Positions 8,896 to 18,203 of a stretch of 64,000 nucleotides of DNA are shown here, one piece after another. Both the position numbers and the translations under genes were made by a program. The stretch is from the NCBI RefSeq assembly GCF_003752155.1, contig NZ_RJVG01000013.1, positions 1-64,000 of the forward strand, read 5' to 3'. The DNA comes from Mobilisporobacter senegalensis. GTDB lineage: Bacteria > Bacillota > Clostridia > Lachnospirales > Lachnospiraceae. The notes under the pieces were generated by a model. The model searched no databases. It was not told the DNA's origin and saw only the letters and a program-made list of their open reading frames with translations. Each line of letters opens with the position of its first letter. Position 1 is the stretch's first letter.

Positions 8896-8976
8896 CTAGT
8901 GTTTTATAAATTGGTCAAGGAATAATTCCACCATTTTATAGTCTTGCTCTGTTTCTTGTCTTATTATCAAATCCAT
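8896..8976 (-). pseudogene. N-terminal remnant of a GNAT acetyltransferase
   Basis: A start codon at 8976 has a ribosome binding site (GAGAGG) upstream. It opens a 26-codon frame reading MDLIIRQETEQDYKMVE and ends at TAG (8896-8898). This opening is typical of GCN5-related acetyltransferases, where it forms the first strand and helix. Nothing further of the family follows the stop. It looks like the surviving head of a decayed gene, one of two GNAT remnants in this patch. Confidence 0.6.
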
Positions 8977-9018
8977 GACTAACCTCTCTTTGTCATATCA
9001 GATGTATTTAAATTGATT

Positions 9019-9759
9019 TTAAATAACTGCGAAAATTAATAAAATAAGACCGCCAATAATACCAGCACGCCAAAATATCTGCTGCATTGCAACATAAAAT
9101 TCTGATGGTTCTGGATTAGCTACACTCCAACGATATTTTTGATAAAAATAAAACCTGGGGAATTTGATGTCTATCCCTGTTATTACCAGAATAATAACAG
9201 CAAAAAACACATAAAGATAATTCCCTCGAATAGTTTCCGTATTATATGTGGCCAGATCTACCACATTTTTTAATGGCACTCTATAATCTTTATTGTAAAT
9301 GGATTCTCCATTTACAATAACTGTAACAGGATCATCAAATAAAATATTTCCATCTTTATCTGTTAAAAACATACTATCGACTCTATAATCAGCCTCATGA
9401 ATCATTCCACTATTTACATCCTGAATATTTTCAAGCCCCGATTCCCAGTGATTGGGGTCTTTATAGTTCACTATATAATGAAACTTTAGATTATTGGGCA
9501 GATCATAAATCACTTCAGAAGAAGCAGACTTGTTTTTACTACCTTTGACTGTGATATTAATATTTCCATCTATGCTATATCCTTTATAATGAACCTCTTT
9601 TTCTGTAACAATTTTTTTCAAGAACGAATCATTATAGTAAACTCCAGGAGTTAAAAAAAATCTGCCATATAGGATGGATAGAATTATTACAATTACCACA
9701 ACAGCTGATTTTAATACTAAATTCTGCCCTATCATCTGTCTCATATCCTTAATTGTCAA
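9019..9759 (-). CDS. membrane protein of unknown function
   Basis: I place the start at TTG (9759), because CAGGAGG lies 7 nt upstream; a longer frame from 9786 has no such site and would overlap the upstream gene further. The resulting 246-residue protein has a transmembrane helix at about 16-34, an external beta-rich region (about 35-180), then helices at about 183-203 and 228-245. A 'WSVANPEPSEFYV' segment sits between the last two. I do not recognise a characterised family. The TTG overlaps the end of the upstream GNAT gene by 11 nt, which suggests coupling. Confidence 0.6.
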   Translation of the reverse strand: MTIKDMRQMIGQNLVLKSAVVVIVIILSILYGRFFLTPGVYYNDSFLKKIVTEKEVHYKGYSIDGNINITVKGSKNKSASSEVIYDLPNNLKFHYIVNYKDPNHWESGLENIQDVNSGMIHEADYRVDSMFLTDKDGNILFDDPVTVIVNGESIYNKDYRVPLKNVVDLATYNTETIRGNYLYVFFAVIILVITGIDIKFPRFYFYQKYRWSVANPEPSEFYVAMQQIFWRAGIIGGLILLIFAVI

Positions 9760-10303
9760 CTCTATTCCTCCTGTAATAATCGTCATAACCCATAAATCTC
9801 TTATTCATTGGAGAATATCCATTATTTAATAATGATTGAATTCGTTCCCCCGCTAATGGGATAGCTTTGGTAAGTATAGAGTTAACCTCAAATGCCTGAT
9901 ATAAATTTTCATTTACAATCTCTAAAATATCATTGATTATTTCCTGTTTCTCAAATCTACTTTGTAAATCAATTCGTAATATACCAAAATGGTTAAATTC
10001 ATCCTCGGCAATCCTATGAAACATTTCTATGGTTCCAATGATTTCTTCCGTATCATTTATAATGATTGTCCATCTTACAAAATATCTGTTCTTATAGGAA
10101 AAATCCCAAAAGTCAATGGCCTGTTTCATCCTTTCCAAAGTAGTATAATAAAAATCATCTCCATGGCAATTATCTGAATTAAATAATGGTACTGCCGCTT
10201 CATCCGAATAGCAGTTTAGTAACTCTTCTGCATCCTGAGTTTCTGTTTGCCTTAATGTAATTTGTCCCTTTTTAAATTCAGGACATATTTGATAAATATC
10301 CAT
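9749..10303 (-). CDS. GNAT family N-acetyltransferase (RimJ/RimL-like)
   Basis: The 184-residue protein opens with 'ITLRQTETQDAEELLNCYSD' elements and contains 'YFVRWTIIINDTEEIIGTIEMF', the central GNAT strands, then 'LRIDLQSRFEKQEIINDILEIV', the usual acetyl-CoA-proximal region. The match is to proteins that acetylate N-termini or small molecules using acetyl-CoA; the substrate cannot be read from sequence. It shares an operon with the following membrane protein. The acetyl-CoA P-loop (Q/RxxGxG/A) is not well conserved, so activity is uncertain. Confidence 0.7.
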   Translation of the reverse strand: MDIYQICPEFKKGQITLRQTETQDAEELLNCYSDEAAVPLFNSDNCHGDDFYYTTLERMKQAIDFWDFSYKNRYFVRWTIIINDTEEIIGTIEMFHRIAEDEFNHFGILRIDLQSRFEKQEIINDILEIVNENLYQAFEVNSILTKAIPLAGERIQSLLNNGYSPMNKRFMGYDDYYRRNRVDN

Positions 10304-10326
10304 GTTTCCTCCTCTTTCATTTCTTA

Positions 10327-10446
10327 TTAATCTTCAGCTTCAAACCAGTTTACATTTTCGTAATTGATAAAACCCATACCTGTTGCTAAATTCATTGACT
10401 TTTCATTTTCCTGCTCAATATGTACAAATGGTATCTTATCATATCT
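10327..10446 (-). pseudogene. C-terminal remnant of a GNAT acetyltransferase
   Basis: The minus strand encodes IPFVHIEQENEKSMNLATGMGF followed by INYENVNWFEAED and a stop at 10327-10329. This is the typical GNAT C-terminus, in which 'N..S..LA..MGF' follows the acetyl-CoA loop. Upstream, the frame is closed by TGA after about three codons, so only about 38 residues remain. It directly follows the stop of the intact GNAT gene at 10450. The rest has been lost. Confidence 0.7.
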
Positions 10447-10449
10447 TCA

Positions 10450-10851
10450 TCATTTCTTGATTCTTTTCATCCCACATGCTTTTGGTTCTGAATATTCAAA
10501 TCCAAATTGGGTATATAGTTTATCAGCAGGTTTATTGGCAATTAAACATACATATGCATATTCATCTGTATTCTGCTCCAGATAATTATCGATTTCTTTC
10601 ATAATCATTTTACCATATCCTTTTCCCTGGTAAGCAGGATCCACCATAATATCCGAAACGATAAAAGTAATCCCCTGATCCCCTACAACTCTTCCAAATC
10701 CTATTAGATTACCTTCATCCCACAGTGAAACAATAAATAAAGAATTTTTTAATGCAATTTCGCTGTTTTTAATATGTTTTGTTCCCATTCCTGTTTTCAT
10801 TCTTAGAGAAATATACTCGTTTGCAGATGGCACCGTATGTCTTATATCCAT
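10450..10851 (-). CDS. GNAT family N-acetyltransferase
   Basis: The 133-residue protein is a compact GNAT domain. 'LIGFGRVVGDQGITFIVSDIMVDPAYQGKGYGKMIM' spans the central strands and the acetyl-CoA-binding loop QGKGYG (about residues 75-80). 'ANKPADKLYTQFGFEYSEP' closes the fold. It transfers acetyl groups from acetyl-CoA to an unknown amine. The length is normal for small members of the family. It lies among other GNAT genes and remnants, which suggests past duplication or turnover here. Confidence 0.85.
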   Translation of the reverse strand: MDIRHTVPSANEYISLRMKTGMGTKHIKNSEIALKNSLFIVSLWDEGNLIGFGRVVGDQGITFIVSDIMVDPAYQGKGYGKMIMKEIDNYLEQNTDEYAYVCLIANKPADKLYTQFGFEYSEPKACGMKRIKK

Positions 10852-10937
10852 TTAAATTTCTCCCATATACTTGTAAATTATGTGTCTCTTTCTATCTTTT
10901 GCTTAACGTATATGATAACCAAAATTAATATTGTATT

Positions 10938-11555
10938 TTAATAACCATAAGAACCTTCAACAATTATCACATGGATACGATTACTATCAAACTGCCTGGA
11001 AATCTTTACGAAACTGTTACATATTCTGTCCTTACTCTTACAGTTAATACATTTATCCAATTTTACACATGGTGTTTTTTTCATAAGACGTTTTGCATCT
11101 AGAGGTGCTGCAATTTGTCTGACCCGTTGCAACCCTTCTTCTTCACTTTGAGTTATCTTATTGGTCCCAATAATTAAAATCACCTTAGATGGCCCATATA
11201 TCATAGGGGCCACTCTGCTTCCATTTCCGTCAATATTGATAATATCTCCTTGGGTGGTGACTGCATTACAGCCGCTGATAAATATATCCACCTGAAAATT
11301 TTTCAAATAAATTTCTCTTTTTTGCTCTCTTGTTAATCCTTCTTTGTACTTATCATAAAAATCTATATTGGCTGCTCTTAAGTATTCAAAGATTCCAAGC
11401 TCCTCTAATGTGACTGAATCTCCGCATCCTACCGAAGAATTTTCAGGTATTAATCCCTTTAATAGAAAGATAAGTTCTTCCTTGTTGGATAAATAGTACC
11501 CATTCATATTATTCACTTTTAAATTATTTATTACTTTCTCTATTATCTGTACCAT
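10938..11555 (-). CDS. LUD domain protein (lactate utilisation/YkgG family)
   Basis: The 205-residue protein matches the LUD (DUF162) family. 'SSVGCGDSVTLEELGIFEYL' (about 40-59), 'ISGCNAVTTQGDIINIDGNGSRVAPMIYGP' (93-122) and 'VILIIGTNKI' are its typical blocks. The C-terminal Cys-rich segment 'CVKLDKCINCKSKDRIC' (162-178) is also usual for this subgroup. Members act in lactate oxidation with LutA and LutB, but no partner gene lies here, so the role in this organism is open. It is next to a Nudix gene on the same strand. Confidence 0.85.
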   Translation of the reverse strand: MVQIIEKVINNLKVNNMNGYYLSNKEELIFLLKGLIPENSSVGCGDSVTLEELGIFEYLRAANIDFYDKYKEGLTREQKREIYLKNFQVDIFISGCNAVTTQGDIINIDGNGSRVAPMIYGPSKVILIIGTNKITQSEEEGLQRVRQIAAPLDAKRLMKKTPCVKLDKCINCKSKDRICNSFVKISRQFDSNRIHVIIVEGSYGY

Positions 11556-11562
11556 ATTTTCC

Positions 11563-12003
11563 TCACGTACTTTTATTGACTATCACTGTATTTATCTTCT
11601 TGATAAGCTCGGGTTGGATCAGTGGATAAGTCCATCTATCCGGCAATTCTTTAAATAATTCAACTTTTTCAATTTCATATTCCGGTAATTCCCCAAATAC
11701 TTTAATATCCGCATAATAAAGCATACCGAATGTCTCTGTTTCTTCTTTTGTTACACCATCATAACTACTTACTGAGTAAACACTTATTGGTACCATCGTA
11801 TACTCAGTTGCTCCTGTTTCTTCATATAATTCTCTTTTTGCAGCTGTTAATATATCTTCCTCCGGCTCTCTATGTCCACCTGGACATTCATATGTATCTC
11901 TGGCTTTATGCTTGCAAAAGACCCATTTATTCTGAAATTTAGATATTATAACAGCAAATTTTATCAGGTTGTCCTCTACTTGATCATGGAACTTTACTTT
12001 CAT
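11563..12003 (-). CDS. Nudix hydrolase
   Basis: The ATG at 12003 is preferred because AAGGAGG lies 6 nt upstream; a longer frame to 12024 has no ribosome binding site. The protein has about 146 residues and a full Nudix box, reading GHREPEEDILTAAKRELYEE and ending TGA, that binds the metal. These enzymes cleave nucleoside diphosphates linked to another moiety, often clearing damaged nucleotides. The substrate is not evident. Only 7 bp separate it from the LUD gene, so they are co-transcribed. Confidence 0.85.
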   Translation of the reverse strand: MKVKFHDQVEDNLIKFAVIISKFQNKWVFCKHKARDTYECPGGHREPEEDILTAAKRELYEETGATEYTMVPISVYSVSSYDGVTKEETETFGMLYYADIKVFGELPEYEIEKVELFKELPDRWTYPLIQPELIKKINTVIVNKST

Positions 12004-12027
12004 TACTTTCCTCCTTAGGAACATGTG

Positions 12028-12855
12028 TTATATCTCTATACTTTTATCCTCTAAAAATGGCTCATACATCATAAGAGCATGATTCTCAGTGACATACTCA
12101 TCTAGAATCTCATTTCCCTGAATATCATATACTTTCCGGCATATGATATTATGTCTGCTATATTTCCCAAATATCTCTTTTCTAAAATAATGTTCCTTCT
12201 CATACACCTTATAAGATTCTAAAAGTCTGGTATTCACATTATAGCATCCGCAAAGCTCTGAATCCGTCAGCCACACATTTAATTGATAAGGCTGATTCGT
12301 ATCATTACGAATCATTAAATCTCTATAATTATACACACAGGTTGCTCCACTGCCAAATGGCTGGGTTCGGTTACTGTCTGGAAATACATCATAACTATGA
12401 CGGTATCTCTCTACAATAGTAAGAGGAGTATGAAGAGTCATCCAATAGATCAGATTAGATAGCTGGCATAATCCTCCCCCAACTCCTGTCATAAACTTAC
12501 CAGAAAATAGAATCATTCCTTTTTGATACCCTTTTCTTTTGTTTGGTTTCCCTATTAATTTCCAATAAGAGAAGGTTTCTCCCGGATTTATGATAATATG
12601 ATTTATCTTTTCTGCTGCCAGGGAAAGATTTGCTATTTTGTTGTATTGCAGGTACATGTCTACATCCTTTAACTTACGGAGCAATGGTGTACTATGAAAA
12701 ATACACGTATATTGATACGGATGATTATCTTTATATTTTGCAAATTTAATATCACCTGTCATCCAGAAAATTCTTCTCCTCATTCGATAATAGTACTTGC
12801 CCATAAATAATCTTATTCTGCTTCTCTTCTTCGGTTTCAGATTGTAATCTATCAT
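12028..12855 (-). CDS. VanW family protein
   Basis: The 275-residue protein carries the VanW core 'PGETFSYWKLIGKPNKRKGYQ' region (91-111), 'GVGGGLCQLSNLIYWMTLHTP' region (124-144) and 'ERYRHSYDVFPD' (149-160). VanW proteins occur in some glycopeptide-resistance clusters but also widely outside them; the biochemical role is unknown. Here there are no vanHAX genes, so resistance should not be inferred. The N-terminus is basic without a signal peptide. It lies 25 bp upstream of the Nudix gene on the same strand. Confidence 0.85.
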   Translation of the reverse strand: MIDYNLKPKKRSRIRLFMGKYYYRMRRRIFWMTGDIKFAKYKDNHPYQYTCIFHSTPLLRKLKDVDMYLQYNKIANLSLAAEKINHIIINPGETFSYWKLIGKPNKRKGYQKGMILFSGKFMTGVGGGLCQLSNLIYWMTLHTPLTIVERYRHSYDVFPDSNRTQPFGSGATCVYNYRDLMIRNDTNQPYQLNVWLTDSELCGCYNVNTRLLESYKVYEKEHYFRKEIFGKYSRHNIICRKVYDIQGNEILDEYVTENHALMMYEPFLEDKSIEI

Positions 12856-12953
12856 ACCTTTCTTCTTACCCTCTTACAATTTTATTTATATTACATATTC
12901 TAACATAAATAATATACTTATCATCAACAGATTTCACTTCTTTTAATATTTTC

Positions 12954-13760
12954 TCATTTAGGGCAGGAAACTTTATCACTCCACCTATGCCCTGGATAAA
13001 TAAAAGATAAGGCTGTAAATCCTAATATGCTGGGAATCAGGATAAAAGCCAAAAATTTCAATGTATCAGCCCCCTTAATAATAAAATGATTATGAATTGG
13101 GCTTAAAATCTGGGTTGTAGTCATAAGGGCAACATGAAATCCTGTTGATGTCCAAAAACTTCCGGATACCGCTCTTAGATAACTTAAAATAAATGCAAAT
13201 CCAGGCAAGAATAAAAGTTGCTCTATGGAATAAATGCTACCAATGAAATAACCAAATACCGTGAATAATATCACTTGCAAAACTAAAGTCAGCCAATGGG
13301 GAAATATAACATTTAAATATTTATATATAAATCCTCTAAAAATAAGTTCTTCGGGTAAACCTTCTATTAGAAATACCGTGATAAATAAGATTATATAACT
13401 CCCTATAATCTGCTTAAAATCCGTCCTCACTGTTATTTCTACCCATCCTGTTACTAAACAAATTGCAGCACCGATGAATGCAGGTATTGTCCAAAGAAGC
13501 ACTCCTAATAAAAAAGAACATAAATTAGAACGTATCGCTCCTCTCCTTAATTGTCTTATACCTGTATTTATCATTTGCATGATAGCAATAAGAATGATGC
13601 TTAGAATACTGGTGATCACCCCTAGAAGAAAATGATTGAAAGAGTTATAACCTTCTTTAAAATATTCTTCATTAAGATATTTTATTAAATTCCAAATGAT
13701 TATTGAAAATATATATATTATCAGAATATTTAAAATGATTTTTCCTTTATCACGATACAA
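12954..13760 (-). CDS. CPBP family intramembrane glutamic endopeptidase
   Basis: The 268-residue integral membrane protein has about eight hydrophobic segments. The ABI/CPBP signature is present: 'EGLPEELIFRGF' (Glu137, Glu138, Arg142) and a second motif around His209 in 'WTSTGFHVAL'. These proteins are Rce1-like proteases, linked in bacteria to bacteriocin immunity, surface protein processing or prenyl-protein maturation. No bacteriocin gene is nearby, so the substrate is unknown. Confidence 0.85.
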   Translation of the reverse strand: MYRDKGKIILNILIIYIFSIIIWNLIKYLNEEYFKEGYNSFNHFLLGVITSILSIILIAIMQMINTGIRQLRRGAIRSNLCSFLLGVLLWTIPAFIGAAICLVTGWVEITVRTDFKQIIGSYIILFITVFLIEGLPEELIFRGFIYKYLNVIFPHWLTLVLQVILFTVFGYFIGSIYSIEQLLFLPGFAFILSYLRAVSGSFWTSTGFHVALMTTTQILSPIHNHFIIKGADTLKFLAFILIPSILGFTALSFIYPGHRWSDKVSCPK

Positions 13761-13806
13761 ATTTCATTCCTCCCAAGATTGCATAACTTTCATAGTTACA
13801 TTTATT

Positions 13807-13855
13807 TTTAAAAAACCATAGAAAATAGGTAATTCTAATACCTGTTCCCTATGGT
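13807..13855 (-). terminator. terminator after the propeller-like secreted protein
   Basis: ACCATAG pairs with CTATGGT (13815-13821 and 13849-13855), extended by an inner AGGTA/TACCT pairing. The minus strand continues with a run of Ts (13807-13814). Confidence 0.8.
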
Positions 13856-13897
13856 CCTAAATTAGGCAAAACTGTCATTGGGTAACCCCCAAACCAT

Positions 13898-15133
13898 TTA
13901 CTGAAACTGTGCAAGTATCTTACCATCAGAATCGGCGACATACCAGGTGACACTAACACATCTGCCTCTCCATCCATAGCTGGTATCATTATAATCCATA
14001 CATGTCACAGGAATAATCAGATAATCACCATATTTTTTTACATATGCACTATAGTCAAATTTCTCGTTTTGTTTGTAAGAAAGATTAATAAAGGATTTGA
14101 CTAAATTACTCTTATTGGTTCCAGATGTAAAACGGGATACCGTAATCAATTCTTTACCGTCCGCCTTTGCACAATAGGTTTTATCTCCCAGAATATTGAA
14201 GGATTCTGTACCAGTAGTTTTGTATATATAAGAAGATGTTTTACCGGTCTTTGTGTTGTATTGAAAATGTTCTCCGCTGCTATCGGTTCCCCTATAGAAG
14301 ATGCTGCTATCATTATGATATATCTGGTCCTCATATAACTGCTTTGCGATAACAGATTTTGTATTTGTACTGGAATCTAATTTTTTTAATGTTCCGTACC
14401 AATAGCTGCCGGAACCTTCATACGTACCATATTGATAATAAATATCTCCGTTTATTTCAGCGATATCGGACACCGTTGGATATATCCGCTCCGTTCCATT
14501 CAGCTTAATCTTTTCTGTAGTTAAAACAGACAGCCTTGTCTGCTCTGGCATCAGCGTGTATAATGTAAGCTTTGAAGAAGCCTCATTAAATTGAGCAAAA
14601 TACAATGTGTTATCCAAGTTTTTCACAAAACTGAAGGTCATGTTGCCGGTATAAATCAGAGTAGCTTTTTTGCTGTCATAATCTCTTTTATATAACTTAC
14701 TTTCTTCCCCTTTAATAACAGAATAGTAAATACTGCTGTCGTCAAGACATATGAAGTAGCCGTTGCAAATAGTTTTTTGTTCTTTGGCATCAATGGAAAC
14801 CGAATAAGTCTGATAGACATCTTTTTCCCCTTCATAGCTGGTATAATACAGGGTGTCATTATGAAGCATCATCCCTAAAATATCATTCTTTGACGATAAC
14901 AGTCTGGTTTTATTACCCGTGGCAACCTCAAACCGGTAAATATCGTATGAATATTCATCGCCTTCTACCCGCTGAATATAATAGATATTTCCTCTGTCTT
15001 CCACCATAGGAGAATATTCGTAAACTGTTGCGTTAGCAGCTGCACTGGTAATAAGGACATTCTGAGGCAGTAGAAAGACAATTATGGAAAAGACTAAAAT
15101 AAAGCTGAGTATTCGTTTTGTTATTGTGTTCAT
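13898..15133 (-). CDS. secreted propeller-like protein (DUF5050-type)
   Basis: The 411-residue protein starts with a signal peptide ('RILSFILVFSIIVFLLP', cleavage likely after 'SAAANA'). The mature part has repeated blocks such as 'GNIYYIQRVEGDEYSYDIYRF', 'DTLYYTSYEGEK', 'SSIYYSVIKGEESKLYKRD' and 'GDIYYQYGTYEG', about 45 residues apart. This is the pattern of DUF5050/TolB-like beta-propellers that report intra-repeat 'YY' strands. It is exported and possibly cell-wall associated. No enzymatic motif is visible. The C-terminal 60 residues ('SFINLSYKQNEKFDYSAYVKK') form a separate non-repeat module. Monocistronic. Confidence 0.65.
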   Translation of the reverse strand: MNTITKRILSFILVFSIIVFLLPQNVLITSAAANATVYEYSPMVEDRGNIYYIQRVEGDEYSYDIYRFEVATGNKTRLLSSKNDILGMMLHNDTLYYTSYEGEKDVYQTYSVSIDAKEQKTICNGYFICLDDSSIYYSVIKGEESKLYKRDYDSKKATLIYTGNMTFSFVKNLDNTLYFAQFNEASSKLTLYTLMPEQTRLSVLTTEKIKLNGTERIYPTVSDIAEINGDIYYQYGTYEGSGSYWYGTLKKLDSSTNTKSVIAKQLYEDQIYHNDSSIFYRGTDSSGEHFQYNTKTGKTSSYIYKTTGTESFNILGDKTYCAKADGKELITVSRFTSGTNKSNLVKSFINLSYKQNEKFDYSAYVKKYGDYLIIPVTCMDYNDTSYGWRGRCVSVTWYVADSDGKILAQFQ

Positions 15134-15351
15134 TGCATTCTCCTTATTCTCAAATAGTTTATATGATTAACAGATTCCGGTATTACACTCTAGATTGCCC
15201 ATCATCAAAACATTTATCATCAATCTTATCTTAGTATATTATTACTTTCTTTTCAATTATTATTTTGGAATTATTAGGTTTTATATCTTATTCTTTTCTT
15301 GGCTTTTTCTAGCGTTAATTTTAAAGAAATTATCCGTGGTCTGGTCTGGAA
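15134..15351. other. intergenic region, no gene recognised
   Basis: This gap holds the upstream region of the secreted propeller-like gene (GGAGA ribosome binding site just before its ATG) and AT-rich sequence. A plus-strand frame at 15195-15383 has no ribosome binding site and runs into the recR terminator, so I do not accept it. Confidence 0.5.
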
Positions 15352-15402
15352 AAGAAAAAAACAGACCTGAGACGGGGCGGTGAAACGCTCTATCCAGGTC
15401 TG
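15352..15402 (-). terminator. terminator of the dnaX-ybaB-recR operon
   Basis: CAGACCTG (15362-15369) pairs with CAGGTCTG (15395-15402), with a smaller inner GCG/CGC pairing. The minus strand continues GTTTTTTTCTTTT. Confidence 0.85.
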
Positions 15403-15505
15403 CTTTCGATTTTATTTTAGTGCTATTTTCTATTCTGTCTAAAAGGATAAACGAGGCTATTCCACGATAAATTGGGATACATGTTGACAAAATCCATAAA
15501 TACCC

Positions 15506-16102
15506 TTATAGCTCTACTCTTCCTTCTAAAGCACGAAGGAGCGTAACCTCATCAATATATTCAAGATCTCCTCCAACCGGTACTCCACTGGCAATTCGGC
15601 TTACTTTAATACCTGTTGGTTTAATTAATTTACTAATATACATTGCAGTTGTTTCGCCTTCCAGGCTTGAGTTGGTTGCTATAATTACCTCCTCAACCTC
15701 TCCTTCCAGTCTGATCATCAACTCTTTTAATTTAATATCAGCAGGTCCAATGCCTAACATAGGAGAGATAGCACCATGTAATACATGATATACCCCTTCA
15801 TATTTTCCTGTTTTCTCATAGGCTGCAAGGTCTCTTGGATTTTCAACAACCATTATCGTCTTTTTGTTTCTTTTATCACTTCTACAGATGGGACACAAGT
15901 CATTATCCGTAAGAGTATAACAATCCTTACAGTATCTTACATTCTTCTTGGCCTGTTCGATGGAACTGGACAGACTTTTTACTTGGTCTTCTGGCATGTT
16001 GATAATATGAAATGCAAGCCTTTGAGCTGATTTGTGGCCAATCCCAGGTAATCTTGAAAGTTCTTCAATTAACTTGCTTATCTGACTGCTATAATAATCC
16101 AT
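15506..16102 (-). CDS. recR: recombination mediator protein RecR
   Basis: RecR works with RecO (and RecF) to load RecA at gaps. The 198-residue length is standard. An N-terminal helix-hairpin-helix ('[16 protein letters not shown]', 18-33), a C4 zinc finger ('[18 protein letters not shown]', about 58-75) and a TOPRIM domain ('[14 protein letters not shown]', then '[10 protein letters not shown]') are in the usual order. It is the last gene of dnaX-ybaB-recR and its start overlaps the ybaB stop region. Confidence 0.97.
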   Translation of the reverse strand: MDYYSSQISKLIEELSRLPGIGHKSAQRLAFHIINMPEDQVKSLSSSIEQAKKNVRYCKDCYTLTDNDLCPICRSDKRNKKTIMVVENPRDLAAYEKTGKYEGVYHVLHGAISPMLGIGPADIKLKELMIRLEGEVEEVIIATNSSLEGETTAMYISKLIKPTGIKVSRIASGVPVGGDLEYIDEVTLLRALEGRVEL

Positions 16103-16455
16103 TAGAAAGGAAATCCTCCACCAAGGCCGCCTAATCCACCAGTAATCGAGTTCATCACAGATGCAGATTCTTCTTCCATCTTTCTAAGTGCTTCATTCGT
16201 AGCTGCAACAATTAAATCTTCCAGCATCTCAATATCATCCGGGTCTACTACTTCCTGTGATAACTTAACAGATAATACTTCCTTCTTACCTGATACTCGA
16301 ACTGTAACAGCTCCACCACCGGCAGTTGCTTCCCATTCTTTTTCCTCAATTTCCTTTGTCTTTTCTTCCATCTGCTTTTGCATCTTTTGTGCTTGTTTCA
16401 TTAAATTATTCATGTTACCAGGCATTGCTCCTGGGAATCCTCCACGTTTTGCCAT
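16102..16455 (-). CDS. ybaB: YbaB/EbfC nucleoid-associated protein
   Basis: The 117-residue protein has the family pattern: a glycine-rich N-terminus, an amphipathic helix rich in Gln/Lys/Met ('[20 protein letters not shown]'), a short beta-sheet ('[25 protein letters not shown]') and a Gly-rich tail. YbaB binds DNA as a dimer. Its position between dnaX and recR is conserved across bacteria and confirms the call. Confidence 0.95.
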   Translation of the reverse strand: MAKRGGFPGAMPGNMNNLMKQAQKMQKQMEEKTKEIEEKEWEATAGGGAVTVRVSGKKEVLSVKLSQEVVDPDDIEMLEDLIVAATNEALRKMEEESASVMNSITGGLGGLGGGFPF

Positions 16456-16469
16456 ACTAACGTCCTCCT

Positions 16470-18044
16470 TTAATCTTCATATTCGATATTCATTTTTATT
16501 ATTTTAGTCAAGTCAGGAAAATCATTCATTGATTCCTGCCCTTGATTAATAAGCTTAGTCCTAACGATTACTTGTTTATGGATCATCTTTTCAATTGCAT
16601 TTGTTATTTCCCTTAAGCGCTCTTCATTATCAATAAAATCTTTATCCACTTCTTCATTAAAAACAAGAAGTAATGTATTATCGCCATTAATACTTGGCCT
16701 TGCACTTGTTAATAATGCCCGTATTACCGGTGATACATTCATAACAATACTATTCCAGTTTTTTGCTACCTCTTTCAAATCTTCTGGAATTGCATTTGGC
16801 AGGATGATTGGGGCTTGCAGCTCTTGTTCCTTCTCTGGGATAACTTCTTTCGGGACTGTCCCATTCTCCTGATTATTAACTGCAGGAATCCCTTTCTCTA
16901 TCTTCGCCTCAATTTGACTTAATCTATTTAAAATAGAATCATAATTTGTTTCCATTGCCGGTTTACATAGCTTAATCAATGCTATTTCTACAAGAACTCT
17001 TTTTTGGGTGGCATATTTCACCTGGTTGGATAATTCTGATAATATTCTGATATATCTCATTAAAGTATCCACATCGATCAATGTAGCTTCCTGTCTTAGC
17101 AATTCTACATTATCAGATGATATATCAATAATATCAAGGGCTTGATCCGATGTTTTCACTAATAAAAGATTTCTCAGATACCATGTAAAATCAATTACAA
17201 ACTGTCCAATCTCTCTTCCACCTATAATCAGTTCTTCTAATAGCTCTATGCAGCTTATTATATTATTATTAATAATATTCTTTAGCATTCTACTGAATAT
17301 TTCAATATCTACTGCCCCCAGAACTTCTAATACATTATCATATGTTAATTTCTGTCCGAAGTAAAAAGCGATACATTGATCTAATAAGCTTAGTGCATCT
17401 CTCATAGAGCCATCTGCTGTTTTAGCAATATACCTGATTGCTTTATCTTCTACTTCAATACTCTCTTTCTCCATAAGTTCCAGTAATCTGGCAGAAATAG
17501 TATCTATAGTAATTCGTTTAAAATCATATCTTTGGCATCTTGAAAGAATGGTAATAGGTATCTTGTGGGCTTCTGTTGTAGCCAATATAAAGATCACATA
17601 TGCAGGCGGCTCTTCCAGGGTTTTCAAAAGAGCATTGAACGCCCCTGCTGAAAGCATATGAACTTCATCAATGATATATACTTTATAACGGCCTTCTGTT
17701 GGTGAATATTGTACTTCATCAATAATCTCACGTATATTATCAACACCATTATTGGATGCTGCATCTATTTCTATTACATTCATGGAAGTTTGACCATTAA
17801 TTGATTTACACATACTACATTCATTACATGGACTGCCTTCAACTGGATTCTCGCAATTCACAGCTTTCGCTAATATCTTGGCGATTGTTGTTTTACCAGT
17901 ACCTCTGGTACCGCAAAAAAGATATGCATGTCCAATTCTTCCAGCATTCACTTGATTTTTTAATGTAGTTACAATATGTTCTTGTCCCTTTACATCGTTA
18001 AACTCGCTAGGGCGAAATTTCCTATAAAGAGCTGTATATGCCAT
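16470..18044 (-). CDS. dnaX: DNA polymerase III subunit gamma/tau
   Basis: The clamp-loader ATPase of the replicative polymerase. The 524-residue protein has Walker A 'GTRGTGKTT' (45-53), four cysteines of the zinc module ('[16 protein letters not shown]', 64-79), Walker B '[10 protein letters not shown]' and sensor 'SRCQRYDF'. Domain III and a C-terminal 'tau-like' region ('[24 protein letters not shown]') follow. It leads the dnaX-ybaB-recR operon. A programmed frameshift slip site was not identified. No 4.5S RNA gene is seen upstream, unlike in some Firmicutes. Confidence 0.97.
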   Translation of the reverse strand: MAYTALYRKFRPSEFNDVKGQEHIVTTLKNQVNAGRIGHAYLFCGTRGTGKTTIAKILAKAVNCENPVEGSPCNECSMCKSINGQTSMNVIEIDAASNNGVDNIREIIDEVQYSPTEGRYKVYIIDEVHMLSAGAFNALLKTLEEPPAYVIFILATTEAHKIPITILSRCQRYDFKRITIDTISARLLELMEKESIEVEDKAIRYIAKTADGSMRDALSLLDQCIAFYFGQKLTYDNVLEVLGAVDIEIFSRMLKNIINNNIISCIELLEELIIGGREIGQFVIDFTWYLRNLLLVKTSDQALDIIDISSDNVELLRQEATLIDVDTLMRYIRILSELSNQVKYATQKRVLVEIALIKLCKPAMETNYDSILNRLSQIEAKIEKGIPAVNNQENGTVPKEVIPEKEQELQAPIILPNAIPEDLKEVAKNWNSIVMNVSPVIRALLTSARPSINGDNTLLLVFNEEVDKDFIDNEERLREITNAIEKMIHKQVIVRTKLINQGQESMNDFPDLTKIIKMNIEYED

Positions 18045-18152
18045 TTTTGCACTTCCTTATCTAATTCCTGATTTTATTTATCTCTAAATCACTAAAGTTA
18101 ATTGTACTATAATTATTATAATTTATCCATAGAATTTTTCTACTTACCAAGG

Positions 18153-18182
18153 AAAAGGCTGTTGCGTAAATAAGCAACAGCC
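18153..18182 (-). terminator. terminator after the DUF975 gene
   Basis: GGCTGTTGC pairs with GCAACAGCC around an 8-nt loop (18157-18182), followed on the minus strand by TTTTCC. Confidence 0.8.
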
Positions 18183-18203
18183 CTCTGTTATTTTAAGTAA
18201 ATG

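Noticed and set aside
12028-12855. Glycopeptide resistance locus from VanW
   Set aside because: No vanH, vanA/B or vanX gene is nearby; VanW proteins are common outside resistance clusters.
15195-15383. A 62-codon plus-strand frame
   Set aside because: It runs into the recR terminator and has no ribosome site.
18045-18203. 4.5S RNA gene upstream of dnaX
   Set aside because: The usual position was checked but no SRP Alu or GGAA tetraloop-like fold is visible.
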